A stretch of 64,000 bases of DNA, taken from contig CAYXVG010000029.1 of assembly GCA_964468205.1 (NCBI GenBank), forward strand, positions 1-64,000. Direction: 5' to 3'. The notes under the pieces were generated by a model. That model was not told where the DNA came from, did no database searches, and saw only the letters and a list, made by a program, of their open reading frames with translations. The stretch comes from CAWELS01 sp964468205. Lineage in GTDB: Bacteria > Acidobacteriota > Terriglobia > Bryobacterales > Bryobacteraceae. The first letter of the stretch is position 1, and each line of letters opens with the position of its first letter. Of this stretch, positions 34,225 through 43,345 are shown one piece after another. The translations under genes and the position numbers were made by a program.

Positions 34225-35109
34225 TCAGAGGCCGGCAGCGCGCAGAAATTCCTCGGCGATTTCCGCGGTTGGAGCGAAGACTACCGGCTGTTTCGGTACA
34301 TTCCACACCGGCGAACAACGATCGATTCCCCAAACGGTCATGCCCGCCTCTTCCGCAATTACCTGCGGCGGAGCCAGGTCGAGATCGTCGCCCGCGCCCA
34401 GGTTCGCATACACGTGTTGGCCGCCGAAGAGCGTGAGCATCACGTTTCCGCCGGCGCCGCCAACGCCGGTGGTCGACGCAACGATGCCGCTCTCCAATAC
34501 CTTCCTCGCGCGTTCCCATTCCGCGGCTGACATCTTCGTGCTGAGAGGAACGCAGGACACGAAGTTGTTTGTCACCGGGAACTGCCTTCTCTTGAGCGGC
34601 CGGGCTTCGGCACGGACGAAGGAACCGCCGCGGAACTCCGTGCGCTCGCACAGCGCTCCCTCCCCCCGGATGGCGTAGGCGATGCGTCCAACGCAGTTCT
34701 CCGTCTCCGCGAGGGGGAGGTACGCCTCCGGCTGAAACACGACTCCAATGCGTGGGACGCCGGCGTCGATGTAGTGGGCTTGCACGGAGTAGGAGCTGCC
34801 GCCGGCAGCAAAGTGGTTCGTTCCATCGAGTGGATCCGCCCCTACCCACTGGGCGCCCGGCGCGGCGCTGCCGCCCGATTCCTCGAGGCGGATGGAGATG
34901 GCGGCGTCGATCGCCTTCAGACGGGTTTCAAACACCTCCCGCATGGCGGCGTCCGAGCGCATGTCGGCCTCGGTTACCAGCTCTTTCGCGTCCTTGTAGC
35001 GAACATCGAGTTCACCGGAACGGCGCACGGCAGTCACCTGAACAGCCCCGCGCGTGACTGCCTCGAGCAGGACAGCGAGTATCGAGTGGAGCTTCTCGTT
35101 CGAAGGCAT
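34225..35109 (-). CDS. Inositol-monophosphatase-family protein
   Basis: A 294-residue Li+-sensitive phosphatase-fold protein. Metal-site motifs are ELVTEADMRSDAAM, LEESGG, WVGADPLDGTNHFAAGG and, near the C-terminus, GDDLDLAPPQVIAEEAG. Members act on inositol phosphates, fructose-1,6-bisphosphate or PAP. The proximity to the IolC-like operon (other strand) hints at sugar phosphate metabolism, but the substrate is not known. Length is slightly above the family mean. Confidence 0.88.
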   Translation of the reverse strand: MPSNEKLHSILAVLLEAVTRGAVQVTAVRRSGELDVRYKDAKELVTEADMRSDAAMREVFETRLKAIDAAISIRLEESGGSAAPGAQWVGADPLDGTNHFAAGGSSYSVQAHYIDAGVPRIGVVFQPEAYLPLAETENCVGRIAYAIRGEGALCERTEFRGGSFVRAEARPLKRRQFPVTNNFVSCVPLSTKMSAAEWERARKVLESGIVASTTGVGGAGGNVMLTLFGGQHVYANLGAGDDLDLAPPQVIAEEAGMTVWGIDRCSPVWNVPKQPVVFAPTAEIAEEFLRAAGL

Positions 35110-35189
35110 TCACCTATCGTATGCCGCGGGCGAAGCGGCGGGCGTGCGGGGGGATCGGCCCGCAGTGGGAAGCTCACGCGGCCATAACG

Positions 35190-36614
35190 CTAGAAGCTGA
35201 GGATCACCTGCCAGATGTACGCGTGGGCGGCCTCGTCGCACTCCTCCCAGATGCGCTTCACCAAGTCCCGGTCACCCTGCAGAGGAGGCAGTTCTTTCTC
35301 GCGTTCCTCGAACGGAAAGCAGACGCCGGGGGGCGCCGCCGGCTTGACCAAGCCCGGCGCCGGTTCGCCGCCGCGGGGGGCGACGTTCACTCCTGGGGAG
35401 GAGGGGGAGGAGTAGACGCCGTACTCCCGTGTCGCTTCCACCATCGCTTTCATGTTTTCGGGGGTGGCGTCGTTCTGGATGATGGCGCTGGCGTCCATGA
35501 TGTAGCCACCGTCACGGCCGAGCAGTTCGATCAGCTCCTTGCACTTGGCGCGAACCTGGTCCGGTTTCCCAATTCCCAGCAGATAGTTGGGCACTCCGCC
35601 GCTCATAGCGAAGTGTCCGCCGAGCGCCTCCTTGGCGCGGTGTGGATCGGTTTGGTCGAGGTGGAAGACGACGCTTCCCTTGGGGAGCTCGGCGAAGCGT
35701 TCCAGGTGGCCATCCCACTTGCCTTCGGCATAGAAGAGGGTCTGGTTGCCGTGCCGCCAGATCTCTTCGATGATCGGTTTCAGGGTCGGCCAGTGAATTT
35801 GATCGAAGTGGTCGTAGGAGATGAAGGGAACGCTGGTGCGGTGCATCCAAATCGGAATCGGTATCTTACCTTCGGGATCGAGCCCGGAGAGAGCGACGTG
35901 CAGAAGTTGAGGCTGCAGAGCTTCGCACGCGGCCATTACCTTTTCGGGCATGGTCTTGAGATCCATCACGAGTCCGACATAGCCGCGGAATTTGTCGGCC
36001 AGGATGTCAAGCGGCGCCTTCAGCATTCCGGCGATGGCCGATGGCGTTCCCACCTCGCTGCGCATACGGGCCACCTGCGCGCCGGCCGCGCCGAAATAGC
36101 GACTCATCGCCATGGCTCCTTTCACAAAGGAGAGATTGCCGCGGTAGGTGTTCGGCTCACCCCTGGCGGCGACATGGGCAGTGACGCGGGGCAGCCAGAC
36201 CTCGTAGGCGAAGCGCGTCGGATCGGCGATGAAATCGTCATAGTCCTCGGGCTGCATGAACGCCTGTTCCGGAGGAGGTTCGCGATACTGGAATCCCATA
36301 TCCGGTTCCACCTGAATGCCGGGCACGCCATAGTACTTCAGACCGATCGCCTCGGTGAGTCCGGTCCAGACCCAGATCATGCTGGGAACAGCGGCGTCCC
36401 AGTCATAGTCCTTGCACGTCCGGATCACCGCCTCGAAGGCGTTGTTGTAGTCGTGAGTCGCCTCTTGGCAGGTGTAGTCCGCGTAGCGCGCGGTGAACTC
36501 CGCGGCGAAGGGGCGAATCGGCACGCGGTCGGGCACGCCCAACCGCATGGCGGCGACGTAGCGGCCGAGCCTTTCCTGATACAGTTCCTCGATCTTCGTG
36601 GTGTTTTCGCTCAT
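35190..36614 (-). CDS. URO-D-superfamily protein (uroporphyrinogen decarboxylase-like)
   Basis: Start ATG 36614 gives 474 residues; a longer reading from 36656 adds no family residues. The sequence follows the URO-D/corrinoid methyltransferase barrel: YQERLGRYVAAMRLGVPDRV at the N-terminus, FVKGAMAMSRYFGAAGA, FISYDHFDQIHWPTLKPIIE and GHFAMSGGVPNYLLGIGKPD. It is about 120 residues longer than true HemE, which argues for a different role, such as a methyltransferase of the MtaA/CmuA type. It precedes no heme genes. It is transcribed in the same direction as the enolase-superfamily gene upstream. Confidence 0.8.
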   Translation of the reverse strand: MSENTTKIEELYQERLGRYVAAMRLGVPDRVPIRPFAAEFTARYADYTCQEATHDYNNAFEAVIRTCKDYDWDAAVPSMIWVWTGLTEAIGLKYYGVPGIQVEPDMGFQYREPPPEQAFMQPEDYDDFIADPTRFAYEVWLPRVTAHVAARGEPNTYRGNLSFVKGAMAMSRYFGAAGAQVARMRSEVGTPSAIAGMLKAPLDILADKFRGYVGLVMDLKTMPEKVMAACEALQPQLLHVALSGLDPEGKIPIPIWMHRTSVPFISYDHFDQIHWPTLKPIIEEIWRHGNQTLFYAEGKWDGHLERFAELPKGSVVFHLDQTDPHRAKEALGGHFAMSGGVPNYLLGIGKPDQVRAKCKELIELLGRDGGYIMDASAIIQNDATPENMKAMVEATREYGVYSSPSSPGVNVAPRGGEPAPGLVKPAAPPGVCFPFEEREKELPPLQGDRDLVKRIWEECDEAAHAYIWQVILSF

Positions 36615-36716
36615 ATGGGACTCTCGTATCTCAAACGGGGGATATCGTATCATCACTCGAGCCGGGCGCGGATGATGCCGGCCTTATGCGCCGCCGGGGA
36701 TAGCCTGTTCAATCGA

Positions 36717-37985
36717 TCAGTCGAAGTAGCCGCTGCCCTCGGCGAGGTGGGCGCGGCAGACCTCCTCGTTCAATTCGATTCCCAGGCCGGGTTTGTTGGC
36801 GAGTTCGTAGTAGCCGTCCTTGTAGAACCCGCCATCGCCCTGGATCAGGCTGGCCCAGTGCGGGAGTTCCACGCTGTCGGATTCGAGGGCGACGAAGGAG
36901 CGGATCGCCGCGCAAGCGTGCGCGTTGGCCACCGTGCCGACCGGCGTGCACATGTTGTGGCAGGCGAAGGTGATGTAGTAAATGTCCGCCCAGTCGGCAA
37001 TCTTCTTGGTCTCGAGCAGTCCGCCGGCCTTCTGCGGATCGGGTTGAATGATATCGGAGGCCTGTTTCTCGATGAAGTCCCGCCACGTGTGCCGCGAGTA
37101 GAGATTCTCGCCGATCACCGTCGGGATGTTGCACTCGCTGGTGAAGCGGGCCATGGCGTCGGCGTTTTGCGGGGGCATGGGGTCCTCGAGGAACCACAGG
37201 TTGAGGTGCTCCACCATCCGCGAGAACTTCATGGCGTCGGCGTAGTTGTAGTTGAAGTGCAGATCGATGCCAAGCGGGTAATGTTCGCCGAGTCTTTCCC
37301 TGACCGCCTCCAGGATCTTCACCCACTGCTCCATCTCGACGGTGGTGATGCCGCGGTTCCACAGCTCCTGCCGGTACTTCGCGCCTTTGCCCGAGATGAA
37401 GAGACCGCGGCCCTCCCAGTCGAGATCGAACTTTGTCGCCCGGAATCCGTACTCGAGGGACTTCTCGGCCTCGGCTACCCACGCGGAGGGATCCGGTGTC
37501 GCCGGCGAGCCGGTGTCGTGGTAGATGAGGATCCTGTCGCGGAACTTTCCGCCGAGCAAGACGTAGACCGGCACATTGAGCACCTTTCCCGCCAAGTCCC
37601 AGAGTGCCGACTCGATGCCCGCGATGGCGCCCGAGAGAGAGCCGGTCCACGACCCGTGCCCCATTTGCGCCTCGAGCATCTTGTTGTAGAGGTAGTCCAC
37701 TTGGAGCGGGTCCTCTCCGTTGAGCAGCGGCGCCAGGGAGCGGATGTGGTCGACGGCGCCGGCGCGGTTGAAGGCCTCGCCGATGCCGTAGAGTCCCGAG
37801 TCGGTCTCCACTTTCACCAGATGGGCCGGGTATTTGATCATCACCGACGCCGTTTTCACCGCGGTGATCCTGACCTTCCCGAACTCGCTTTCCGCCGCCG
37901 GCATCGCCTTCAGGATCTGCGACCGCTCGGGCAGAAAGGCCCCGAGTCCCGCCGCGGCGGCAACAAAACCTCGTCGCGTCAACAT
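36717..37985 (-). CDS. Tat-exported mandelate racemase/muconate-lactonizing-family enzyme
   Basis: A 422-residue enolase-superfamily protein with a twin-arginine signal (LTRRGFVAAAAGLGAFL). The metal-binding triad is visible in LGIDLHFNYNY (Asp), LWFLEDPMPP (Glu) and VIGENLYSRH (Glu); the His base candidate is in FACHNMCTPVG and the Lys side in ATKFDLDWEG. Such enzymes dehydrate or epimerise acid sugars; most are cytoplasmic, so predicted export is unusual. It lies about 100 bp upstream of the URO-D-like gene on the same strand. Confidence 0.88.
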   Translation of the reverse strand: MLTRRGFVAAAAGLGAFLPERSQILKAMPAAESEFGKVRITAVKTASVMIKYPAHLVKVETDSGLYGIGEAFNRAGAVDHIRSLAPLLNGEDPLQVDYLYNKMLEAQMGHGSWTGSLSGAIAGIESALWDLAGKVLNVPVYVLLGGKFRDRILIYHDTGSPATPDPSAWVAEAEKSLEYGFRATKFDLDWEGRGLFISGKGAKYRQELWNRGITTVEMEQWVKILEAVRERLGEHYPLGIDLHFNYNYADAMKFSRMVEHLNLWFLEDPMPPQNADAMARFTSECNIPTVIGENLYSRHTWRDFIEKQASDIIQPDPQKAGGLLETKKIADWADIYYITFACHNMCTPVGTVANAHACAAIRSFVALESDSVELPHWASLIQGDGGFYKDGYYELANKPGLGIELNEEVCRAHLAEGSGYFD

Positions 37986-38068
37986 GTTCGATCCACCTCC
38001 CGCGGGAACCAGACTACCACGGGCGCTTCATCAGCGATATAGTTGGACTCACCGATGGGGAGGGAAAG

Positions 38069-39634
38069 ATGCGAATCCGTCTTTCAATGATTGTGCTGGC
38101 TCTAGTGGCCTTGTTCATGGCCGCCCAAGAAACCCGCCACTTTTCGCTCGATGTGCGCATCCTCGACGGCGCGACCGGGAGGCCAACACCTGCCCGGGTG
38201 ATGCTGAGAGGGCCGGACGGAAAGCCGGTCACAACGGAGCCTAGCGGGGCGGTCTCCGTGATGTGGGGCCGCAGCGACCGCTCCGAGGGTTACACTTTCA
38301 CCGCCGGAGGGGCTTTCTACGCCGACGGCGAATTCAACGTGGCACTTCTGCCGGGCGACTACACGCTGGAGGTTTCCAAGGGTAACGAGTATCTGAAGCA
38401 GTCGCACGCTGTAGCCGCCCAACCGGGTCAGGCGCTCTCCCGCGAGGTCCGGCTCGAGCGTTGGATCAACATGCCGGAACGCGGCTGGTACTCAGCCGAC
38501 GATCACATTCACCTGCAGCGAAGCCCGCGCGACGATCCAGCCATTCTCCGCTGGATTGCCGCCGAGGACCTGCATGTTGGGAACATCCTCGAGATGGGCG
38601 ACTTCTTCGCCACCTACTTCACGCAATACGCGTTCGGCGCCGCCGGGCGCTATCGCGAGGGCGGTCATATTCTTTCGCCCGGACAGGAGGAGCCCCGCAC
38701 GCCGGAGATCGGGCACACCATATCGCTGGGGGCGGATGAGTTCGTGCGCTTCCGCGACGATTACTACTCATTCGGCCGGGTCTTTGACCGGGTGCATGAG
38801 CTGAACGGGATCTCAGGGTTCGCGCATCAGGCTACCACCTTCCACGGGTATCGCGGCATGGTCCTGACCGCACTCGCCGGGAAGGTCGATTTCGTCGAAC
38901 TCGTCCAGTTCTGTGCCGCCGATGGGCCCCTCGTCACCGAACACTACTATCATTTCCTTGACCTCGGCATTCCGCTGACGGCGCTGGCCGGCAGCGATTT
39001 CCCCTGGTGCGGCCTCGGCCCGCGCTATGGCCTCGAGACCGGTTCGAGCCAGATCGGCGACGCCCGTTTCTACACGTATCTGGGCGGAGCGCTCACCTTC
39101 GAGAGCTGGCTCGATAACGTGAAGGCCGGCCATACATTCGCCACCACCGGCCCGATCCTGGAACTCACGGTTGGAGGGAAATTGCCCGGCGACACGCTCG
39201 ACGTTGCTCCGGGCGCGACGGTTCCGGCCGTCGCGCGGGCATACGGTCATCCGGAACAGGTTCCGCTGAGCGAACTCGAAATTGTGGTGCACGGGGAGGT
39301 GGCCAGCCGCGCGTCGGGCTCGCCGGATTCCCTGGTCATCGAGACCCAGCTTCCGGCGGAACAGGGTTTCTGGGTTGCCGCCCGCGCCCGCGCCGGCCGC
39401 TTTCAATACGCCCACACCACGCCGGTATACGTCACGGTCAACGGCGGCGGCTTCCGTAATCCGAAGACCCTTGGCCGGAATATCGAACTTGCCGAGTCGT
39501 ACTTAAGACAGATAGAGGAGGAACTCGCGAACCCCGGAACCCGGTTGGACAACCAGGCAGCGCGGCACCGCGAAAAGCTCGAGAGCCAGATTGCCGCCGC
39601 CCGGGGGAGACTTCAGGAGATGTCGCGGCAGTAG
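38069..39634 (+). CDS. CehA/McbA-type PHP-like metallohydrolase
   Basis: A 521-residue exported protein (signal MRIRLSMIVLALVALFMAAQ). An N-terminal carboxypeptidase-regulatory-like beta domain covers about 24-130 (FNVALLPGDYTLEVSKG). The PHP-like domain follows with metal-binding motifs SADDHIHLQRS, GFAHQATTFHG and ALAGSDFPWCG. Residues after 360 form a beta-rich region and a helical tail. It may hydrolyse phosphate or carbamate-type esters; the family is named for carbaryl hydrolase. It is convergent with the following gene, with a 6-bp gap. Confidence 0.82.
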   Translation: MRIRLSMIVLALVALFMAAQETRHFSLDVRILDGATGRPTPARVMLRGPDGKPVTTEPSGAVSVMWGRSDRSEGYTFTAGGAFYADGEFNVALLPGDYTLEVSKGNEYLKQSHAVAAQPGQALSREVRLERWINMPERGWYSADDHIHLQRSPRDDPAILRWIAAEDLHVGNILEMGDFFATYFTQYAFGAAGRYREGGHILSPGQEEPRTPEIGHTISLGADEFVRFRDDYYSFGRVFDRVHELNGISGFAHQATTFHGYRGMVLTALAGKVDFVELVQFCAADGPLVTEHYYHFLDLGIPLTALAGSDFPWCGLGPRYGLETGSSQIGDARFYTYLGGALTFESWLDNVKAGHTFATTGPILELTVGGKLPGDTLDVAPGATVPAVARAYGHPEQVPLSELEIVVHGEVASRASGSPDSLVIETQLPAEQGFWVAARARAGRFQYAHTTPVYVTVNGGGFRNPKTLGRNIELAESYLRQIEEELANPGTRLDNQAARHREKLESQIAAARGRLQEMSRQ

Positions 39635-39640
39635 CCGGCC

Positions 39641-42166
39641 CTATTCGGCTGGAGCCACTTCGAACGACAGCGTGGGAGAGGCGCAGCGTCCGCCAACAAG
39701 CCAGGTCTGGCGCCACTCGCCGGCCGAGTCCGCCCGCATGACGTCTTCGATAACCAACCGGCCGTCCGCATCGGTTCTGCCGAAGTCCTGGTTTTGGCGC
39801 CGGCCCCTGTGAAGGGCTTTCACGCGGACGGGAGCTTCGGGTTCACCGCGCACTTCCATCCGAAAGCTGTCGCCCACCTGAAAGCCGGCCCCGCCGCGGG
39901 TCAGGTTTTGGAGGCTGACTGTTGCGGTACAAGGCGCATCCTCGTCGCCGGTGACATAGAGGAAGTCTTCCTGCCTGCGGCGGTCGCCGCGGAAGGCGAC
40001 GAGGCGCACATGAATGTCGCGTCCGTCGAGCGGGATGCCGGAGACCCGGGCGGAGGTGGTGGATCCCACATTGCCGCCGAAGATGTCCTCGGCATCCGCG
40101 ATGCTGCCGACTTTCAGGTAGTAGCCATCTGTCTTGCCGTCTGCTTGCCAGCGGAAGGTGACGCCGGACCTTTCAAGCCGGCTGCCCGGCGGCGGAGCGA
40201 TCATCTGTACGCGGCTTTCGACGGCGTCTCTGGCCAGGTCGGACAAGTAGCCGAGGGATCGCAGGGCCGCCAGGTGTTCGCTGCTTGCTTCCATATTCTC
40301 GGCGAGGACTTGTTTTGAGCCGGCGCGGCGAAAGCGGGAAAGCCGGGAGTGCAGTTCATCGAGCTGGCTGCCGTGCTGACCGCTCAAGTTCACCTGTTCA
40401 CCGGGATCGGCGGCGAGGTTGTAGAGTTCGGGCCTGGGGTCGTCTTTTACCCTCACGATGAGCTTCCAGCCGTTGTTCCGGACCGAGGCCAACTGCCAGC
40501 TCAGGACGCCATAGGCGAGCCGCGGGGCCGGCTCCTCGATGGTTTCCGTGTCGGAGCGCCGGGCGACGTTCTGGCCGAAGTCCCGCTGGTCGCCATCTTG
40601 CATTCCAAACTCCGGCGGCTGTTCCAGGCCAGCAAGCCGGAGCAGGGTGGGCGCGAGATCGAGCAGGCGAACCTGCTCGGAGATGACCTGTCCCGCCGGT
40701 AGGCCGGCCGGGTAACGAAGGATGAGCGGAACCAGCAGCACTTCGTCGTAGAGCGACTTCCGGTGGCCCTTTTCGCCGTGCTCGAAGAACTCATCGCCAT
40801 GGTCCGAGGTGGCGGCGACGATCGAGCTGTCGAACAGGCCCCGGCGGCGCAGGAAGTCGAACAGTTGTCCGAGGTGCTCGTCGGTGTAGCGGATTTCTCC
40901 GTCGTAGAGGGCGATAATGTGCTCCAGATCGCGGGGGGCCATGTCACGATGTACTTCCGCCGAGCCCTCAAAATCTTCACCGGTGACGGAACCTGTGTAG
41001 TGCGGGTCGAACATATTGGCGTAAGGGGCCGGGGGGCGGTAATCATAGTGAACGTCCCACATGTGCAGGAACACGAAGAACGGCCGCTCCGGTTGCGGCC
41101 GGTCCTCGATCCATCTGGTGACCGCATTGATGAGGCCCGGCGAGGTAATCTTCCGGCCGGCATTCCAGTGTCGCGGCATGGCCGAGTAATCGTCGTAGTG
41201 GTCAAAACCCTGCCAGAAGCCGTATTCCGCCTGCAGATAGGGTCCGGAGACGAAGGCCGCGGTTTCATAGCCCGCGCCGCGGAGCACTTCCGCCAAGGTG
41301 AGCGCGCCGCCGCCCAAGCGTGTGAGGTCCGAGGTTATCTGATGCTGGTGCGGCGGCAGACTGGTCATCATGGTGACATGGGAGGGCAGCGTCCAGGACG
41401 TCGGTGCGACGGCGTAGCGGTAAAGGACCCCTTCGGCGGCGAGCGCGTCAAGATGCGGACTCGTTTCGCGCGGGTAGCCGTAGCAATGCAGATGATCAGC
41501 CCGCAGCGAATCAATCGAGATGAGGAGGATATTGGGCGCTTTAGGTACCGCCACGGTGGCCGCCTGGCGGTCGAACAAACCCGCCAGCGCGCCCCCGGCG
41601 ATGGCCGCCATTCCCACGCCCATCAGCGCCGCGGCGCATGCCCGGGAGAGGGCCGGGAAACTCCTGATTCGAGACATCGGCCAGAGGAGTAGCCACAGCG
41701 CGGCCACGATACCCACCCCGACGGCCAGGTTCGCAAGTGCAGCCGACCGTGTGAGACCGGGCAGCGAAACCTCCGTGGCCAGATGCAGGAAGAACGGAGC
41801 GGAGAAAACGAGCGCCAGGCCCGGCCGGCGGTGGATTCGAGCCGCCAACGGCAGCGCCAGCAGCCCGGCGCCGAGTCCAAGAGCGAGGTTCAGGGCGGCA
41901 GCGGCGCCGAGGAAGCCAAGCAATTCGGGCAGAGAATCGATGGCGTAGAACCGGCGGAAGAAGGCCGGAAACCAGGCGGCGAAGTCCAGTTCCGTCCACA
42001 TGCCGATGAGCTGGACTAGCCAAGCGTAGCCCGTGTCGCTCGGACGCCCGGATTGGTAGCGCGCCAGCAGGATCGATGCGTCGGCCAAGCCGGCAAAGAT
42101 GCTGGCGGCGGAGATGGCGATCAGCATTCGCGAGCGGTGACCCCGGGCTGGTCTGGCGGTCTGCAT
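39641..42166 (-). CDS. Membrane-anchored sulfatase-fold protein with Thr at the catalytic position
   Basis: An 841-residue protein from ATG 42166. Residues 10-220 contain about five membrane helices. The alkaline-phosphatase/sulfatase domain follows (NILLISIDSLRADHLHCYGY, ATSDHGDEFFEHGEKGH). At the site where sulfatases have C-x-P-x-R, this protein reads SWTLPSHVTMM, so Thr replaces the formylglycine Cys and His the Arg. That is typical of phosphoglycerol-transferase or phosphonate-hydrolase relatives rather than true sulfatases. The last 250 residues are beta-sandwich-like. It probably modifies or degrades a cell-envelope phosphodiester. Confidence 0.85.
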   Translation of the reverse strand: MQTARPARGHRSRMLIAISAASIFAGLADASILLARYQSGRPSDTGYAWLVQLIGMWTELDFAAWFPAFFRRFYAIDSLPELLGFLGAAAALNLALGLGAGLLALPLAARIHRRPGLALVFSAPFFLHLATEVSLPGLTRSAALANLAVGVGIVAALWLLLWPMSRIRSFPALSRACAAALMGVGMAAIAGGALAGLFDRQAATVAVPKAPNILLISIDSLRADHLHCYGYPRETSPHLDALAAEGVLYRYAVAPTSWTLPSHVTMMTSLPPHQHQITSDLTRLGGGALTLAEVLRGAGYETAAFVSGPYLQAEYGFWQGFDHYDDYSAMPRHWNAGRKITSPGLINAVTRWIEDRPQPERPFFVFLHMWDVHYDYRPPAPYANMFDPHYTGSVTGEDFEGSAEVHRDMAPRDLEHIIALYDGEIRYTDEHLGQLFDFLRRRGLFDSSIVAATSDHGDEFFEHGEKGHRKSLYDEVLLVPLILRYPAGLPAGQVISEQVRLLDLAPTLLRLAGLEQPPEFGMQDGDQRDFGQNVARRSDTETIEEPAPRLAYGVLSWQLASVRNNGWKLIVRVKDDPRPELYNLAADPGEQVNLSGQHGSQLDELHSRLSRFRRAGSKQVLAENMEASSEHLAALRSLGYLSDLARDAVESRVQMIAPPPGSRLERSGVTFRWQADGKTDGYYLKVGSIADAEDIFGGNVGSTTSARVSGIPLDGRDIHVRLVAFRGDRRRQEDFLYVTGDEDAPCTATVSLQNLTRGGAGFQVGDSFRMEVRGEPEAPVRVKALHRGRRQNQDFGRTDADGRLVIEDVMRADSAGEWRQTWLVGGRCASPTLSFEVAPAE

Positions 42167-42271
42167 CAGCAATTAACCAATCTACAACGCCGGTCCAGCC
42201 GACGTTTTTTGCGTGCTGGGATTGTTACCGTGCTCGTAGCACGCCTGCGCTGCCCGGCGTGTCCAGCCGGT

Positions 42272-42301
42272 TTGACAGTTTGGGCTGGAATTCGCTAATC
42301 T
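42272..42301 (+). promoter_or_regulatory. Candidate sigma-70 promoter for rplM
   Basis: A perfect -35 box TTGACA (42272-42277) is followed after 18 bp by TAATCT (42296-42301) as -10. The rplM start is at 42339, leaving a leader of about 30 bases. A hairpin (CGTGCT/AGCACG, 42229-42243) lies upstream. Confidence 0.6.
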
Positions 42302-42338
42302 AATGAGAGTCTTAGTCTCTAACGGAGATCGTCTGTCT

Positions 42339-42767
42339 ATGAGCACCCAGTTTCCGTCGGCGAAGTCTGTCGAGCGCACGTGGCACGTTATCGACGCCCA
42401 GGATCAAGTACTTGGGCGGATTGCCACGAAAGCCGCGGAGTTGCTGATGGGCAAGCACAAACCAACATACGCGCCTTTCCTGGACACCGGTGATCACGTG
42501 ATCATCGTGAACGCCGCCAAGGTGAAGCTGACCGGCGCGAAGGAAGATCAAAAAATGTACCGGCGTCACTCCGGCTACCCGGGCGGGCTGAAAGAGACGA
42601 ACGCCCGGAAGTTGCGCGAGAAGCGGCCGGATCGGATTGTCGAGATGGCGGTCCGGGGAATGCTTCCCAAGTCGAACTTGGGTAAGCAGATGTACCGGAA
42701 GCTGAAGGTCTACGCTGGCGGGGAGCATCCGCACGAAGCGCAGAAGCCCGTGGCGCTCGAGGTGTAG
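42339..42767 (+). CDS. rplM: 50S ribosomal protein L13
   Basis: A 142-residue protein of normal length. Diagnostic stretches are RTWHVIDAQDQVLGRIA, GDHVIIVNAAKV, YRRHSGYPGGLKE and AVRGMLPKSNLGKQMYRKL. L13 binds 23S rRNA and is an early assembly protein of the large subunit. Start ATG 42339 was chosen by homology; upstream codons add nothing conserved. It is followed by rpsI at 25 bp, the classic pair. Confidence 0.97.
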   Translation: MSTQFPSAKSVERTWHVIDAQDQVLGRIATKAAELLMGKHKPTYAPFLDTGDHVIIVNAAKVKLTGAKEDQKMYRRHSGYPGGLKETNARKLREKRPDRIVEMAVRGMLPKSNLGKQMYRKLKVYAGGEHPHEAQKPVALEV

Positions 42768-42792
42768 AAGATTTAGAACGAGAGGATTTCGA

Positions 42793-43188
42793 GTGGCAGC
42801 GTTAGTTCAATATCATGCAATTGGCCGCCGGAAGAGCGCCGTGGCCCGTGTATTCCTGCGCCAGGGAAGCGGTACCATTACGGTCAACGGACGGCCGTTT
42901 GAAGAGCACTTCAAACTTGAGCAGTCCCGCGTGATCGTGCGCCAGCCTCTGCTGGCCGCGGAGATGTCGGACAAGTTTGATGTTTTGATGAATATCGCCG
43001 GCGGCGGGTCCACTGGTCAAGCCGGTGCGGCCAGGCTCGGGATCGCCCGTGCGCTTTGCGATTTTAACTCCGAACTTCGCGGTAAGCTGAAGTCGCTTGG
43101 TTTTCTGACCCGGGATCCGCGCAAGCACGAGCGAAAGAAGTATGGCCAGCCGGGCGCCCGCAAGCGGTTCCAGTTCTCGAAGCGATAG
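42793..43188 (+). CDS. rpsI: 30S ribosomal protein S9
   Basis: A 131-residue protein with GTG start and GAGAGGA upstream. It has the S9 hallmarks HAIGRRKSAVARVFL, GGGSTGQAGAARLGIARAL and the conserved C-terminus RKKYGQPGARKRFQFSKR, which reaches the P-site tRNA. A run of six T follows the stop but no clear stem precedes it. Confidence 0.97.
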   Translation: MAALVQYHAIGRRKSAVARVFLRQGSGTITVNGRPFEEHFKLEQSRVIVRQPLLAAEMSDKFDVLMNIAGGGSTGQAGAARLGIARALCDFNSELRGKLKSLGFLTRDPRKHERKKYGQPGARKRFQFSKR

Positions 43189-43345
43189 TTTTTTGACCTG
43201 TGGGTAATAGGAAGTTGATGACGGTCAGCGGGAGGGAACGATGTTGACCTGTTTCGGCTTACAACCCGCTATCTGCGTATAGCCGGACTGCAAATCCCGT
43301 TTGGAACGCGGTCTGGGATTCGGAAGTAGCGAAAAGGAGGCAATT

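Noticed and set aside
35121..38042. A 973-codon open frame on the plus strand
   Set aside because: It lies opposite the URO-D-like and enolase-superfamily genes, which have clear families. GC-biased third positions create long antisense frames; the translation has no recognisable domain.
43189..43345. A TTGACC-type promoter before rpsB
   Set aside because: The box at 43244-43249 has no -10 element at a suitable distance; a promoter is likely in this gap but I cannot place it.
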